Part shown: in pieces, positions 32,061-40,625 of the stretch | Position numbering within the stretch: position 1 is the stretch's first letter | How the letters are laid out: every line of letters starts with the position of its first letter | Assembly (NCBI RefSeq): GCF_028765165.1 | Contig: NZ_JARADB010000002.1 | Location: forward strand, 1,054,001-1,118,000 | Direction of reading: 5' to 3' | Origin: Paenibacillus sp. MAHUQ-63 | Lineage (GTDB): Bacteria > Bacillota > Bacilli > Paenibacillales > NBRC-103111 | DNA: 64,000 bases | Program-made: the position numbers and the translations under genes | The notes under the pieces: model-generated | What the model saw: only the letters and a program-made list of their open reading frames with translations | Told to the model about the DNA's origin: nothing | Databases searched by the model: none

Positions 32061-33047
32061 ATGGATGCTAACGTTCAGCAAAGCAAATACGAGAAAGCGA
32101 CATTTGCCGGCGGATGCTTCTGGTGCATGGTCACGCCGTTTGAGAAACTGCCCGGAATCATCTCTGTCGTCTCAGGCTATATAGGCGGGCATACGGAGAA
32201 TCCGACATATCAAGAGGTGTGCTCGGAAACGACAGGTCATGCCGAAGCCGTTCAAATTACTTTTGATCCCGAGCTCTATCCTTATCATAAATTATTGGAC
32301 ACCTACTGGCGCCAAATCGATCCTACCGATGCCGGAGGTCAGTTCCATGATCGCGGTTCTTCCTACAGGACGGCGATCTTCGCGCATACCGACCAGCATT
32401 TCGCCGAGGCGGAGGCGTCCAAGCAGGCGCTGGAGGCGAGCGGCCGCTTCGATCGGCCGATCGTGACGGACATCGTGCGGATTGATGCGGATGCCTTCTA
32501 TCCGGGGGAAGAGTACCACCAGGATTATCATCACAAAAATCCGATGCGTTACAAAGCGTACCGCAAAGGCTCAGGCCGCGATGCGTTCATCGAGAAGCAT
32601 TGGAACACAGCCAGGGATAAAGAGGAGCGCAGAAAGCAGCTAACGCCGCTGCAGTATGAGGTTACGCAAAATAACGGTACGGAAAGACCGTTCGACAACG
32701 AGTTCTGGGATTCTCACGATGTCGGATTGTACGTGGACATTGTGTCCGGAGAGCCGTTATTTACGTCCATGGATAAATTCGATTCGGGCTGCGGATGGCC
32801 CAGCTTCACGAAGCCGGTTTATGAAGGGCACGTGAAAGAGAAAATCGACACGAGCCACTTCATGGTCCGGACGGAAGTTCGGAGCACGGAGGCGGATTCG
32901 CATCTGGGCCACGTCTTCAACGACGGCCCGGGGCCGACTAAGCTCCGGTATTGCATCAATTCGGCAGCGTTGAGGTTCGTTCCGTTAGCCGATTTGGAGA
33001 AGGAAGGCTACGGAGCCTACCTTCGTTTCTTCGAAGAAGGCAAATAA
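32061..33047 (+). CDS. msrAB: Bifunctional methionine sulfoxide reductase MsrA/MsrB
   Basis: Repairs oxidised methionine residues: MsrA reduces S-sulfoxides and MsrB R-sulfoxides. The 328-residue fusion has MsrA first (about 10-165), with the catalytic cysteine 19 in AGGCFWCMV, then MsrB (about 190-325) with [24 protein letters not shown] and the catalytic [11 protein letters not shown]. Two-domain fusions of this order are well known. The ATG follows AAAGAGGTGGAG. It stands alone between the repeat elements and a strong terminator. Induction by oxidative stress is likely, but no operator was seen. Confidence 0.95.
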   Translation: MDANVQQSKYEKATFAGGCFWCMVTPFEKLPGIISVVSGYIGGHTENPTYQEVCSETTGHAEAVQITFDPELYPYHKLLDTYWRQIDPTDAGGQFHDRGSSYRTAIFAHTDQHFAEAEASKQALEASGRFDRPIVTDIVRIDADAFYPGEEYHQDYHHKNPMRYKAYRKGSGRDAFIEKHWNTARDKEERRKQLTPLQYEVTQNNGTERPFDNEFWDSHDVGLYVDIVSGEPLFTSMDKFDSGCGWPSFTKPVYEGHVKEKIDTSHFMVRTEVRSTEADSHLGHVFNDGPGPTKLRYCINSAALRFVPLADLEKEGYGAYLRFFEEGK

Positions 33048-33050
33048 GAA

Positions 33051-33089
33051 AGACGCCAGGCAGGACTAAGTCCTGCCGGCGTCTTTTTT
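33051..33089. terminator. Terminator between msrAB and the cation diffusion facilitator gene
   Basis: AGACGCC.GGCAGGAC and GTCCTGCC.GGCGTCT form a long hairpin followed by TTTTTT on the plus strand. Confidence 0.88.
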
Positions 33090-33096
33090 CATGCGT

Positions 33097-33987
33097 TTAT
33101 TCATCATACCAAGGATTCAAATGAATGAGTACTTCATCCACGTCCTTGTGCCGGTCCATGATCGATTTCTTGATGATCCGGGTAATATCGTGGCCCTCTT
33201 GAACGGTCAGTTCCCCCGGAATGGAGATTCTGCAATCTACCAAAATGTAATGCCCATGCTCGCGCGCGCGGATGCGGTCGATGCGCTTCACCTGCGGGAC
33301 TGCCTCAATAAGGTCGGTATACTGCTGCAGCTTCTCGTGATCGACGGTTTTCTCCATCAAAATATCGAAAGATTCCCTGCCCATTTCGACTGCCAGCTTC
33401 AGGACGAGGAGCGAGACGATAATTCCCGCCGCTGCATCGCCGTAAGCGAGAAAGTGAATGTCGTAGGCTCTTCCTGCAAATGCGAGGCCGATCCCGACGA
33501 CAGCGGCCAGCGATGCATACACGTCTGCCAGATGATCCTTGGCCGTAGCAATAAGACTTTTGCTGCTGGTAGAATGGCCGATTCGCATGCAGTATACATA
33601 GAGTCCGTATTTCCAAAGGGTAGAGATGACGGCGGCCGTGAAAGCGATCCAGCTTGGCGAAGTCGGTTCATGGAATAAGGCAAGAGTAGAATGATAGCCG
33701 ATATAAAGCGCCGCGATGAGTAAAACGAAAGCGACGAAACCGGAGCCCAGCACCTCCGCTTTGCCATGGCCATAAGGGTGGTCTTCGTCGGCCGGGAGCT
33801 TGGATATGCGCATAGCGCTAAGCGCCGCAACCGTAGCGATAATATCTCCCGCATTATGGAGACCGTCGGCCAATAAGACCTCGCTTTGAAACAATAGCCC
33901 GATGATAACTTTCATCAAGGTTAGGACAATGTTGCTGATCAATGACAGCCAGATTGCGAGTACGGAAGATTTGTTGTCTGTAATCAT
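33097..33987 (-). CDS. Cation diffusion facilitator (CDF) family metal exporter
   Basis: A 296-residue metal/H+ antiporter. About six spans are seen in the first 210 residues. The metal-site motifs are SEVLLADGLHNAGDIIAT (span 2, HNAGD) and KDHLADVYAS (span 5), where the HxxxD pattern is kept, and DEDHPYGHGKAEVLGS in the loop. A C-terminal cytoplasmic metallochaperone-like domain begins near residue 215. The ATG at 33987 follows AGGAGG; an upstream in-frame start is unlikely. Likely metals are Zn, Co or Mn; the motif set is closest to the Mn/Zn exporters. A terminator-like hairpin lies in its leader. Confidence 0.9.
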   Translation of the reverse strand: MITDNKSSVLAIWLSLISNIVLTLMKVIIGLLFQSEVLLADGLHNAGDIIATVAALSAMRISKLPADEDHPYGHGKAEVLGSGFVAFVLLIAALYIGYHSTLALFHEPTSPSWIAFTAAVISTLWKYGLYVYCMRIGHSTSSKSLIATAKDHLADVYASLAAVVGIGLAFAGRAYDIHFLAYGDAAAGIIVSLLVLKLAVEMGRESFDILMEKTVDHEKLQQYTDLIEAVPQVKRIDRIRAREHGHYILVDCRISIPGELTVQEGHDITRIIKKSIMDRHKDVDEVLIHLNPWYDE

Positions 33988-34022
33988 GAATGATGACCTC
34001 CTACAGAAGTGTTTCCCCAAGG

Positions 34023-34068
34023 AAAAAAAATCCCTTGACCTGGGTACTGCTCAGGTCAAGGGATTTTT
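34023..34068. terminator. Terminator-like hairpin in the divergent leader region
   Basis: TCCCTTGACCTG (34031-34042) and CAGGTCAAGGGA (34052-34063) form a perfect 12-bp stem, with five Ts on one side and eight As on the other. It lies 36-76 bases upstream of the CDF start on the minus strand and so could attenuate that gene. It could also end a transcript coming from the plus strand. Confidence 0.72.
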
Positions 34069-34175
34069 GAAAATCTCTATATGATAATCTAGTAAATAAA
34101 AATAGGGCATATTCAACACTTCACTTTACACAAATATCTTTGTATAATACCACACATAGCGGGAATTAACAAATC

Positions 34176-34883
34176 ATGGGCCGGGAGTTCGCGCAAGTAG
34201 GCTCAATGATGGGTGGAAGGAAGAAGACGACTCATATGTTGAAGCCTTGGTTAGTAGAGATTGAACATCAATTGTTACCGCAGCTGGAACTAAATAGCGA
34301 ACAACCGTACGAGCCGATCGTTGTACATTATATTCCGAAACCTTGGAAAGTGGTTGGGTCAGGCAATTATGCGGCTGTTGTCATGCATCCGAGTTATCCG
34401 GATATTGTGGTCAAGGTCTATGCGCCAGGCCGGCCGGGGATCGAGGAAGAAACGGAAGTGTACCGCCGGTTAGGCCCGCACCCCGCATACTCCGAATGTT
34501 TGCATGCAGGGAGCAATTATTTGGTCCTGCGGCGTTTGACGGGCGTTACTTTATACAAATGCTTGCATCGCGGTATACCAATCCCGCGCCAAGTGATTAA
34601 GGATATCGATGAAGCCCTGGCTTATGCGGTCAGCAGAGGCTTAAATCCCCACGATGTGCATGGCAAGAATGTGATGATGAAGGATGGCCGGGGACTCGTT
34701 GTCGACGTCTCCGATTTTCTGAAGACCGAATATTGCCCGATGTGGGACGATTTGAAAAGCGCTTATGACCGGTTTTATTTTCCATGGGTGGGGAAAATTC
34801 AGATCCCCGATTTCGCGCTCAATGTTGTGCGGAGAAGTTACCGAAAATGGAAGAATTTTCGCAGAGCTCGTGGTACAATCTAG
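34176..34883 (+). CDS. Protein-kinase-like (YrzF-like) protein
   Basis: A 235-residue protein with a divergent kinase fold. VVGSGNYAAVVMHP resembles the nucleotide loop, DIVVKVYAPGRP contains a likely catalytic lysine, and NPHDVHGKNVMM looks like the catalytic loop (HD..GKN). The following VVDVSDF would replace the DFG motif. This matches Bacillus YrzF-type proteins as far as I can recall. The start is uncertain: ATG at 34176, or 34236 which has GGAAGGAAG upstream. The divergent motifs may mean altered or lost activity. The HPr-like gene begins 48 bases downstream. Confidence 0.7.
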   Translation: MGREFAQVGSMMGGRKKTTHMLKPWLVEIEHQLLPQLELNSEQPYEPIVVHYIPKPWKVVGSGNYAAVVMHPSYPDIVVKVYAPGRPGIEEETEVYRRLGPHPAYSECLHAGSNYLVLRRLTGVTLYKCLHRGIPIPRQVIKDIDEALAYAVSRGLNPHDVHGKNVMMKDGRGLVVDVSDFLKTEYCPMWDDLKSAYDRFYFPWVGKIQIPDFALNVVRRSYRKWKNFRRARGTI

Positions 34884-34931
34884 TTGTCATGATTAGTTTC
34901 CCTACATTTTATACATGAGGAAGGCGCGTCT

Positions 34932-35195
34932 ATGAGAGTACATGAATTTGAAATCCATGCGGATTTGCAGCGGCATGATTTGATTGAGATTTCATCCAAG
35001 TCTTCTCATTTTATGTCGGACATTATCATTGATTTTGAGCATGACCATATGCCTCATAGTGTGGATGTCAAAAGCTTGTTGGGCATGCTCTTGATACCGA
35101 TCAAGGCCGGTACGACACTGCGCCTCTGGACCAAGGGGAAGGACGAAGAGGAAGCGATGCACTTTATGTTTGATTTGTTCGAATCTTACCGGTGA
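34932..35195 (+). CDS. HPr-family-like protein lacking the His-15 active-site motif
   Basis: An 87-residue protein with the overall HPr/Crh fold. The C-terminal half VDVKSLLGMLLIPIKAGTTL matches the region around the HprK target serine (here Ser48 in KSLLG), followed by LRLWTKGKDEEEA. The N-terminal region that carries His15 in HPr (GIHARPA) is replaced by LQRHDLIEIS. A His remains at position 15, but the flanking Arg-Pro-Ala are absent. Phosphotransfer as in the sugar PTS is therefore unlikely, while regulatory serine phosphorylation is conceivable. GAGGAAGGCG precedes the ATG. It lies just after the kinase-like gene. Confidence 0.75.
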   Translation: MRVHEFEIHADLQRHDLIEISSKSSHFMSDIIIDFEHDHMPHSVDVKSLLGMLLIPIKAGTTLRLWTKGKDEEEAMHFMFDLFESYR

Positions 35196-35229
35196 TGATC
35201 TATAGGATAGGATGAAAGGGGCAAATACG

Positions 35230-36264
35230 GTGAGCACATATCAGATTGTAGTCGTTGGCTGCGGCAGCATGGCCAATGTGTGGGTGGAATATGTATTGAA
35301 ACGGGCGGACAGCTCGATTGTCGCGCTTGTCGATATCAAAGAGGAATTCGCGCAAGCGATGGCGGATCGGCATCGTCTGACCTGCGGGATATACACCGAT
35401 TTGAATCAAGCGATAGAGGCGACGGGCGCGAATCTCGTGCTGGACATCACGATCCCGGCGAGCCATTATACCGTTGCGACGACGGCGCTTGGCCACGGAT
35501 GCAGCGTGTTCGGCGAGAAGCCGATGGCCGCTACGATGGCCGAAGCGCGGGAGCTTGTGCAGCTATCGGAGCGGACAGGCCGCTCGCTCTCCGTCATGCA
35601 GAACCGCCGCTACGATCCGAATATCCGCGCGCTGCGTGAACTGCTCCGCGCGGGAACGATCGGACGCGTCGGCTATGTGGGGGCCGATTTCTTCCTCGGC
35701 CCGCATTTCGGAGGCTTCCGCGATGCTATGGCAAGCCCGCTGATCCTGGACATGGCGATCCATACCTTCGATCAGGCACGCCTTCTGACAGGAGCAGATC
35801 CCGTCACGGTGTACTGCCATGAATTCAACCCGCCCGGCTCCTGGTATGCCGGGAATGCATCCGCGATCTGCATCTATGAGATGTCGGACGGAACGGTGTT
35901 CTGCTATCGCGGTTCCTGGTGCGCGGAGGGAGCGCCGACCTCATGGGAGGCGTCATGGCGCGTAACGGGCGAGAAGGGCACAGCGATCTGGGACGGTGCG
36001 GGAGTGCCGTATGCGGAGGTCGTGGCGAGCGGCGATCAGACCGGCAAGTTTATCCGCGAATCTACGAGAGTGGAAGCGGAGGTCAATTGGACCGGCCAGA
36101 AGGGGCACGCGGGGTGCCTAGACGAGATGTTCGAGGCGCTGCAATCGGGCAGACGTGCAGAGACCGACTGCCGTGACAACATCAAGAGCATGGCGATGGT
36201 TCTCGGCGCTCTCGACAGCGCGAAGAGCGGCCAGAAGGTGGATCTGAGGAGCTATTGGAGTTAA
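35230..36264 (+). CDS. Gfo/Idh/MocA-family NAD(P)-dependent oxidoreductase
   Basis: A 344-residue sugar or inositol dehydrogenase-like enzyme. The dinucleotide-binding motif IVVVGCGSMANVW is at residues 6-18, and the conserved EKPMA motif is FGEKPMAATMAEA near residue 97. MQNRRYDPNIRALRELLRAG is the conserved middle. LDMAIHTFDQARLLTG carries the catalytic-region histidine. The GTG at 35230 follows AAAGGGG at 7 bases; the upstream in-frame ATG lies within that site. Substrate unknown; sugars, inositols and their derivatives are usual. It appears to be a single gene, ended by a bidirectional terminator. Confidence 0.9.
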   Translation: MSTYQIVVVGCGSMANVWVEYVLKRADSSIVALVDIKEEFAQAMADRHRLTCGIYTDLNQAIEATGANLVLDITIPASHYTVATTALGHGCSVFGEKPMAATMAEARELVQLSERTGRSLSVMQNRRYDPNIRALRELLRAGTIGRVGYVGADFFLGPHFGGFRDAMASPLILDMAIHTFDQARLLTGADPVTVYCHEFNPPGSWYAGNASAICIYEMSDGTVFCYRGSWCAEGAPTSWEASWRVTGEKGTAIWDGAGVPYAEVVASGDQTGKFIRESTRVEAEVNWTGQKGHAGCLDEMFEALQSGRRAETDCRDNIKSMAMVLGALDSAKSGQKVDLRSYWS

Positions 36265-36304
36265 AAAAAAGGTTGGACAGGTGATGATCCTGTCCAACCT
36301 TTTT
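36263..36304. terminator. Bidirectional terminator
   Basis: AAAAGGTTGGACAGG and CCTGTCCAACCTTTT form a perfect stem around seven loop bases, with A and T runs on both sides. It separates the oxidoreductase and the YitT gene. Confidence 0.9.
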
Positions 36305-36311
36305 GGTATCG

Positions 36312-37208
36312 CTAGTGAATATCTTTCTTCTTGAAGCGCCCGCCTTTGACATCATGAATGTTGCCGATGGCAAGGAAAGCTTTGGGATCCAGCTCATCGA
36401 CGATGGATTTCAGCTTGGCTTCTTCCAACCGGGTGATGACGCTGAAGATGACTTTCTTATCATCGCCGGTAAACGCTCCTTCACCTTGCAAATAGGTAAC
36501 GCCGCGGCCCAAGCGCGATGTAATCGAGTCGCCGATTCTGCTGTACTCATCGGAGATGATCCATACGGACTTGGATTGGTCAAGTCCTTCGATAGTAATA
36601 TCGATCAATTTGAAGGCGATGAAGTAAGCAATCAGCGAGTACATGGCATGATCCCAACCGAATACGAAGCCGGCGCTGCCGAGAATGAAGAAGTTGAAAA
36701 ACATCACGATTTCGCCGACGGAGAAAGGCGATTTCTTGCTGACCAGAATCGCCACGATTTCCGTACCGTCGAGCGATCCGCCGGAGCGGATGACAAGTCC
36801 GACACCGATGCCGAGAATGATCCCGCCGAACACGGCGGCCAGCAGCGGATCTATGGTAATGGCCTGGACCGGGTGCAGCAGGGTGGTTCCAATGGACATC
36901 AGGATGACGGAAAATAGCGTAGATAAAGCAAAGGTCTTCCCGATCTGTTTGTAGCCTATTAACAGGAACGGCAGATTGAGCAAAACAAGAAATATACCGA
37001 GTGAAAAATGAGTCAGATGTGACAAAATGATCGAAATGCCGACGATCCCGCCGTCGATAATATTGTTCGGAACGAGAAAGATTTCCAAAGCGACGGATAC
37101 TAAGGCAGAACCGACGATCATGAACATGATTCTGCGCAGAAAGGTGATGCGGCTAAGCTTTTGGTGCTTGGAAATGGCTTGTTCAGCCCCAGTTGACAGG
37201 TTAGACAT
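36312..37208 (-). CDS. YitT family membrane protein (DUF161 plus DUF2179)
   Basis: A 298-residue protein. Five or six membrane spans are followed by a soluble C-terminal domain with HxDGxxT-type YEGAFTGDDKKVIFSVITRL read here as QGEGAFTGDDKKVIFSVITR. The LVPNNIIDGGIVGISIILSH and GGSLDGTEIVAIL motifs are typical of YitT/YpjC proteins. Function is unknown; a transporter or membrane regulator has been suggested for the family. It is a single gene between convergent and same-strand neighbours, with its start ATG at 37208 and the terminator at the 3' end. Confidence 0.9.
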   Translation of the reverse strand: MSNLSTGAEQAISKHQKLSRITFLRRIMFMIVGSALVSVALEIFLVPNNIIDGGIVGISIILSHLTHFSLGIFLVLLNLPFLLIGYKQIGKTFALSTLFSVILMSIGTTLLHPVQAITIDPLLAAVFGGIILGIGVGLVIRSGGSLDGTEIVAILVSKKSPFSVGEIVMFFNFFILGSAGFVFGWDHAMYSLIAYFIAFKLIDITIEGLDQSKSVWIISDEYSRIGDSITSRLGRGVTYLQGEGAFTGDDKKVIFSVITRLEEAKLKSIVDELDPKAFLAIGNIHDVKGGRFKKKDIH

Positions 37209-37247
37209 GTAGATTCCTCTTTTCCATAATTCATTTCCATCTTACGC

Positions 37248-37610
37248 CTATGAATAATGATAAATGAGGCCCGTGTAACCAGAGGAAAATTTCAGGAATG
37301 AGAGCAGAATCGCTTTTAAACGCAGCCATATTTTCGAAAGGATGAAAACAATAAAGATGACGAATACGGTCGTTTCATAATCAGCAAAGAAGTCATTGTA
37401 AGAATGAAGGTCATCGATAAGCGTATAAATCGTTTTTTTGGTAGGCGTCGGTTCCTGTATGGTCAGAACTTGCGTCGTATTGGCCAGCACAAGCACTTCG
37501 GTATCGTTAGTAAAGTGATGGGATATTGGCGGAGTTAAAGGAAAAATGAAAAGGCCGAGAATGATCCAAACCAATATTTGCCATTGGTGCTTTCGAGTAA
37601 AACGATGCAA
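37248..37610 (-). CDS. Unknown small membrane protein, two spans
   Basis: A 120-residue protein with hydrophobic helices at about residues 10-27 and 80-98. The outside loop is rich in Thr and acidic residues. The TTG start at 37610 follows AAAGGGGGGATGA. No family is recognised. It lies 40 bases upstream of the YitT gene on the same strand and may be co-transcribed with it. The 300 bases further upstream (37611-37911) hold no other feature I can support. Confidence 0.62.
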   Translation of the reverse strand: MHRFTRKHQWQILVWIILGLFIFPLTPPISHHFTNDTEVLVLANTTQVLTIQEPTPTKKTIYTLIDDLHSYNDFFADYETTVFVIFIVFILSKIWLRLKAILLSFLKFSSGYTGLIYHYS

Positions 37611-37911
37611 GGGTCATCCCCCCTTTGGATAGCATGAAACCAAATGTGCTTGAATTGTAGCACTTCAAATGGGTCTAGTCAAACGTGCTGGGTGCAATTT
37701 GTATTTTCAACCTGTGGCTGCGGTGATAAGATAAGATAGGCGGCAATAACAGATAAAGCCGAGTGAAGCCAATAAATGATTTGGTTAATTTTGTAAGCGT
37801 ATTCAAAATTTGTAGGAGCATTTTTGGAGCAGGAGAAGGGGCTATGGAGGGCCGAATAGTATCTTTAACCAGCTAACAGATCGGGTTAGCATGTTTGGGG
37901 GAGCTTGCACG

Positions 37912-39831
37912 ATGAGACAATTACTGCATAAACACGCATGGCTGCGATATGTCGTTGCAGGGACAGTTTCCTGCGGCTTGTATCTTGGTTTGTACCATAT
38001 GATGACTGTGGAAGGGGCGGACAATACGCCGCGATTCATGATGCTGCGGTTGGAGGACATCGGGCCGGGAGGCTATTACAGCTCGCTCGAAGGCTTGGGC
38101 AAGTTAAGGGCGGTAATCGACTATTTGGATGAGCGCCAGGTTTCCTTCAGCATGGCCGTCATTCCTCGTTGGATCAATATCACAGCGGAAGGCGCTCGTT
38201 ATGACAAATCGATCGACCAACTGGACGATACCTATATACAAGCATTTAACCGGATTATCGCAGGTGCGGCTGAACGGCGCGGAACAGTTGGGATGCACGG
38301 CTATACGCATCAAGCAGGGGATACTTACAGGAATGACGGGCATCATGCTTCGGGGATCGGCAACGAGTTCGATGTTGCGGATCTGCCGGAAACGAAGACG
38401 GTTTCGTTCGCCGAACGGCGTGTGCAAGAAAGCTGGGGGAGGTTTCAAAGGGCCGGTATTACGCCCCATTTCTGGGAAGCCCCGCACTATCATACGGCTC
38501 CGGAGCAGGATCAAGTGTTTCGCTCCTATTTCGGGCTTCAGTACCAACCGGATATGACGATAGATCCGAACCCGCCATCGGCCAGATATGAGAATGTGCC
38601 GAACAAAGGATTCGGAGGCACGTCACTGGGCAGCGTCTACGTGCCGACAACTCTGTCATATATTCCCGACGGCAAAGATGAGAAATTTATTCTCAACCAA
38701 CTAAGTGTGCCGGAGCGCATTCATTCATTTTTCTATCATCCGTTTCTGGAATTCAGCCATCTAGTGCCGGTTGTCGATGAGTTCGATAGGCCGGTGATCC
38801 GAGACGGCATACCGGAGTTCCGCTATGAGGGAGATCATTCAAGCGTGCTGCAGAGGCTGATTGCCCAGCTTCAGAGCAAGGGATATCCCTTCTATTCGAT
38901 TCTCGATTATGTGCCGTTCACACCCGCATCGCGGTTGAAGCTCGGCAGCCCGAAGACGACGCAGGTGCTAATCGGGCATGTCAGCGGCAGAGACCAATCG
39001 GATGCCGTCCTCTGGGATAAGAAAATCGGGAGCATGTCCGTCCTGCAAGGACAGTTCAAGCAGCTGCGTAATGACGCTCAGCCTGCTCCCCGGAAGTGGG
39101 CGACGATCCCATACTCGGAAGGCGCTGCATTTGCCTTGAACAGCAGGTCGGATGAGCACAGGAATGGCCTATGGATCGTGCGTCCAACCGGCAAACTGGA
39201 AGCCTACGCATCAACCGGCAGCTCGTTTACGCTCAGCCAATCCTGGACGATTCCCGCCAATCGTTGGCATGACTTATACGAGCTTGATCAGCCTAACGGG
39301 GATTGCATTCTCGCCGGGCAGTCGCAAGACCGGAGCAAACTGCTTGGCTTGTATATTCATAACGGCCAAGTGAAGAGCATCAAGCCCTATACGTTCCGCT
39401 CCAACTCATCCCGAGAGCTGATCGTAAGGGACTTGGGAAGAGCCCAGGGCCGGAAGTTGATGCTGTTCAAGGAAAATTCGTCGCAAGGCGTCGAGTTTGA
39501 GCTGGATGCGGCCGGCATGCAGTGGCAGTTGAATAAAGTTGAGCTGCCCATTCCTGATGAGCTTGGCGGCATTCGATTTGGCGATTTCAATGGCGACGGA
39601 CAGGAAGATATTTTGCGCTGGGATGCGGATAATTTGACGAGCCGCGTGTACCAGCAAACTCCGGAGCATACGTACCAGCTGCTCTCCGTCTTCGGGCCTT
39701 GGGGCAAAGCGAACGGACGGCTTACGGTGGCGGATTTCGACGGCAACGGCAAGGCGGATATCGCGATGTATCCGAGCGACGATGCTTCTATGGATGTGGC
39801 TTTATCGTTTCAGACACTTCATGTAAAATAA
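37912..39831 (+). CDS. DUF2334 deacetylase-like protein with FG-GAP-type C-terminal repeats
   Basis: A 639-residue protein. A membrane signal-anchor (about residues 12-30) is followed by a DUF2334 polysaccharide-deacetylase-like domain (about 38-345). Motifs are MLRLEDIGPGGYY, VIPRW, GMHGYTHQAG and FFYHPFLE. After a linker, the C-terminal part has FGDFNGDGQEDILRWDAD and VADFDGNGKADIAMYPS, calcium-binding FG-GAP/VCBS repeats. The ATG at 37912 follows GGGGGAG at 9 bases; an in-frame ATG at 37891 is poorer. It probably acts outside the membrane on a cell-wall polysaccharide; the exact activity is unproven. A shorter paralogue lies at 51.5 kb. Confidence 0.85.
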   Translation: MRQLLHKHAWLRYVVAGTVSCGLYLGLYHMMTVEGADNTPRFMMLRLEDIGPGGYYSSLEGLGKLRAVIDYLDERQVSFSMAVIPRWINITAEGARYDKSIDQLDDTYIQAFNRIIAGAAERRGTVGMHGYTHQAGDTYRNDGHHASGIGNEFDVADLPETKTVSFAERRVQESWGRFQRAGITPHFWEAPHYHTAPEQDQVFRSYFGLQYQPDMTIDPNPPSARYENVPNKGFGGTSLGSVYVPTTLSYIPDGKDEKFILNQLSVPERIHSFFYHPFLEFSHLVPVVDEFDRPVIRDGIPEFRYEGDHSSVLQRLIAQLQSKGYPFYSILDYVPFTPASRLKLGSPKTTQVLIGHVSGRDQSDAVLWDKKIGSMSVLQGQFKQLRNDAQPAPRKWATIPYSEGAAFALNSRSDEHRNGLWIVRPTGKLEAYASTGSSFTLSQSWTIPANRWHDLYELDQPNGDCILAGQSQDRSKLLGLYIHNGQVKSIKPYTFRSNSSRELIVRDLGRAQGRKLMLFKENSSQGVEFELDAAGMQWQLNKVELPIPDELGGIRFGDFNGDGQEDILRWDADNLTSRVYQQTPEHTYQLLSVFGPWGKANGRLTVADFDGNGKADIAMYPSDDASMDVALSFQTLHVK

Positions 39832-39867
39832 GATAGATTAATAGGGACATGAACATGGAGGATCGCA

Positions 39868-40302
39868 ATGCGCACACCTATATTGTATGGTTCGGTACAC
39901 ATTTTATTTTATCGAAACGGCGAAGTGCTCCTGCTCAAGCGGCAAAATACCGGATTTCAAGACGGCAATTGGAGCGTCGTTGCCGGCCGGATGGACGGCA
40001 ACGAGGAAGTCGTTGCTGCAGCCATAAGAGAAGCCAAAGAAGAGGCGGGAGTGGACATCAGACCCGAGGATATGGAACTGATCGGGGTCATGCACCGCAA
40101 AAACATGAGCTCGGAATGGGTTGATTTCTTCCTGATCGCACACCGCTGGCAGGGTGAGATTACGAATCTTGAGCCTGACAAATGCGAGCAGTTACAATGG
40201 TTTCCTCTAGATGAGCTCCCTTCCAATATGGTTAGTTATATTCGGGTTGCCGTGGAGCACAAGCACGAAGGGCTATGGTTCGAGAGTATCGGGTGGAGTT
40301 AA
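39868..40302 (+). CDS. Nudix hydrolase
   Basis: A 144-residue Nudix protein. The box appears near residues 40-62 as GRMDGNEEVVAAAIREAKEE followed by AGVD, with the REAKEEAG core intact. The N-terminus has the ILYGSVHILFYRNGEVLLL strand pattern. The ATG at 39868 has GGAGG 6 bases upstream. It follows the DUF2334 gene by 36 bases and may share its transcript. A housecleaning role on oxidised or non-canonical nucleotides is usual for this class; substrate not determined. Confidence 0.88.
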   Translation: MRTPILYGSVHILFYRNGEVLLLKRQNTGFQDGNWSVVAGRMDGNEEVVAAAIREAKEEAGVDIRPEDMELIGVMHRKNMSSEWVDFFLIAHRWQGEITNLEPDKCEQLQWFPLDELPSNMVSYIRVAVEHKHEGLWFESIGWS

Positions 40303-40395
40303 GCATTTTGATTTTGAATTAGAGAATTCATCTAGTACACTATCAACGCATATGAATAAACTAGGGATATAGCGTTGTAAAGGTGGTATCTTAGT

Positions 40396-40602
40396 GTGAA
40401 AAATCGGGTTTTGGTTATCAAAATGAATTTATTGCCCTGGTATAATGAGTTGACCGACGAGTTGGATATCGGGCACCCGGGCTTTCCGGCCGGCGCCCGC
40501 GAGCGTATCCAATCGCTTGGCGAGTACAGCATTGTTGCCATCAGTAAGTTTGAAACCAGATTAAGGCAGGACCGTCAAGAAGAAAACCTCCAAAATCCGT
40601 AA
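40396..40602 (+). CDS. Small unknown protein, 68 residues
   Basis: A GTG-initiated frame with AAAGGTGG 9 bases upstream. The product starts MKNRVLVIKMNLLPWYNELT and has a hydrophilic C-terminal half rich in Arg and Gln. No family recognised. The stop falls within the terminator shared with the convergent PAP2 gene. The good ribosome site and terminator support translation. Confidence 0.6.
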   Translation: MKNRVLVIKMNLLPWYNELTDELDIGHPGFPAGARERIQSLGEYSIVAISKFETRLRQDRQEENLQNP

Positions 40603-40625
40603 TCCTACGGTTTGGAGGTTTTTTC
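40583..40625. terminator. Terminator between the small gene and PAP2 phosphatase
   Basis: AACCTCCAAA and TTTGGAGGTT form a 10-bp stem, with an inner CCGT..ACGG stem, followed by TTTTTTC on the plus strand. Confidence 0.82.

Noticed and set aside
31365..32184. Open frames across the duplicated intergenic element (72 and 167 residues)
   Set aside because: They share the repeat sequence, lack ribosome sites, and the longer one runs into the msrAB start region in another frame.
33988..34175. NiCo or yybP-ykoY metal riboswitch in the CDF leader
   Set aside because: The conserved motifs of these riboswitches were not found; only a plain terminator-like hairpin is visible.
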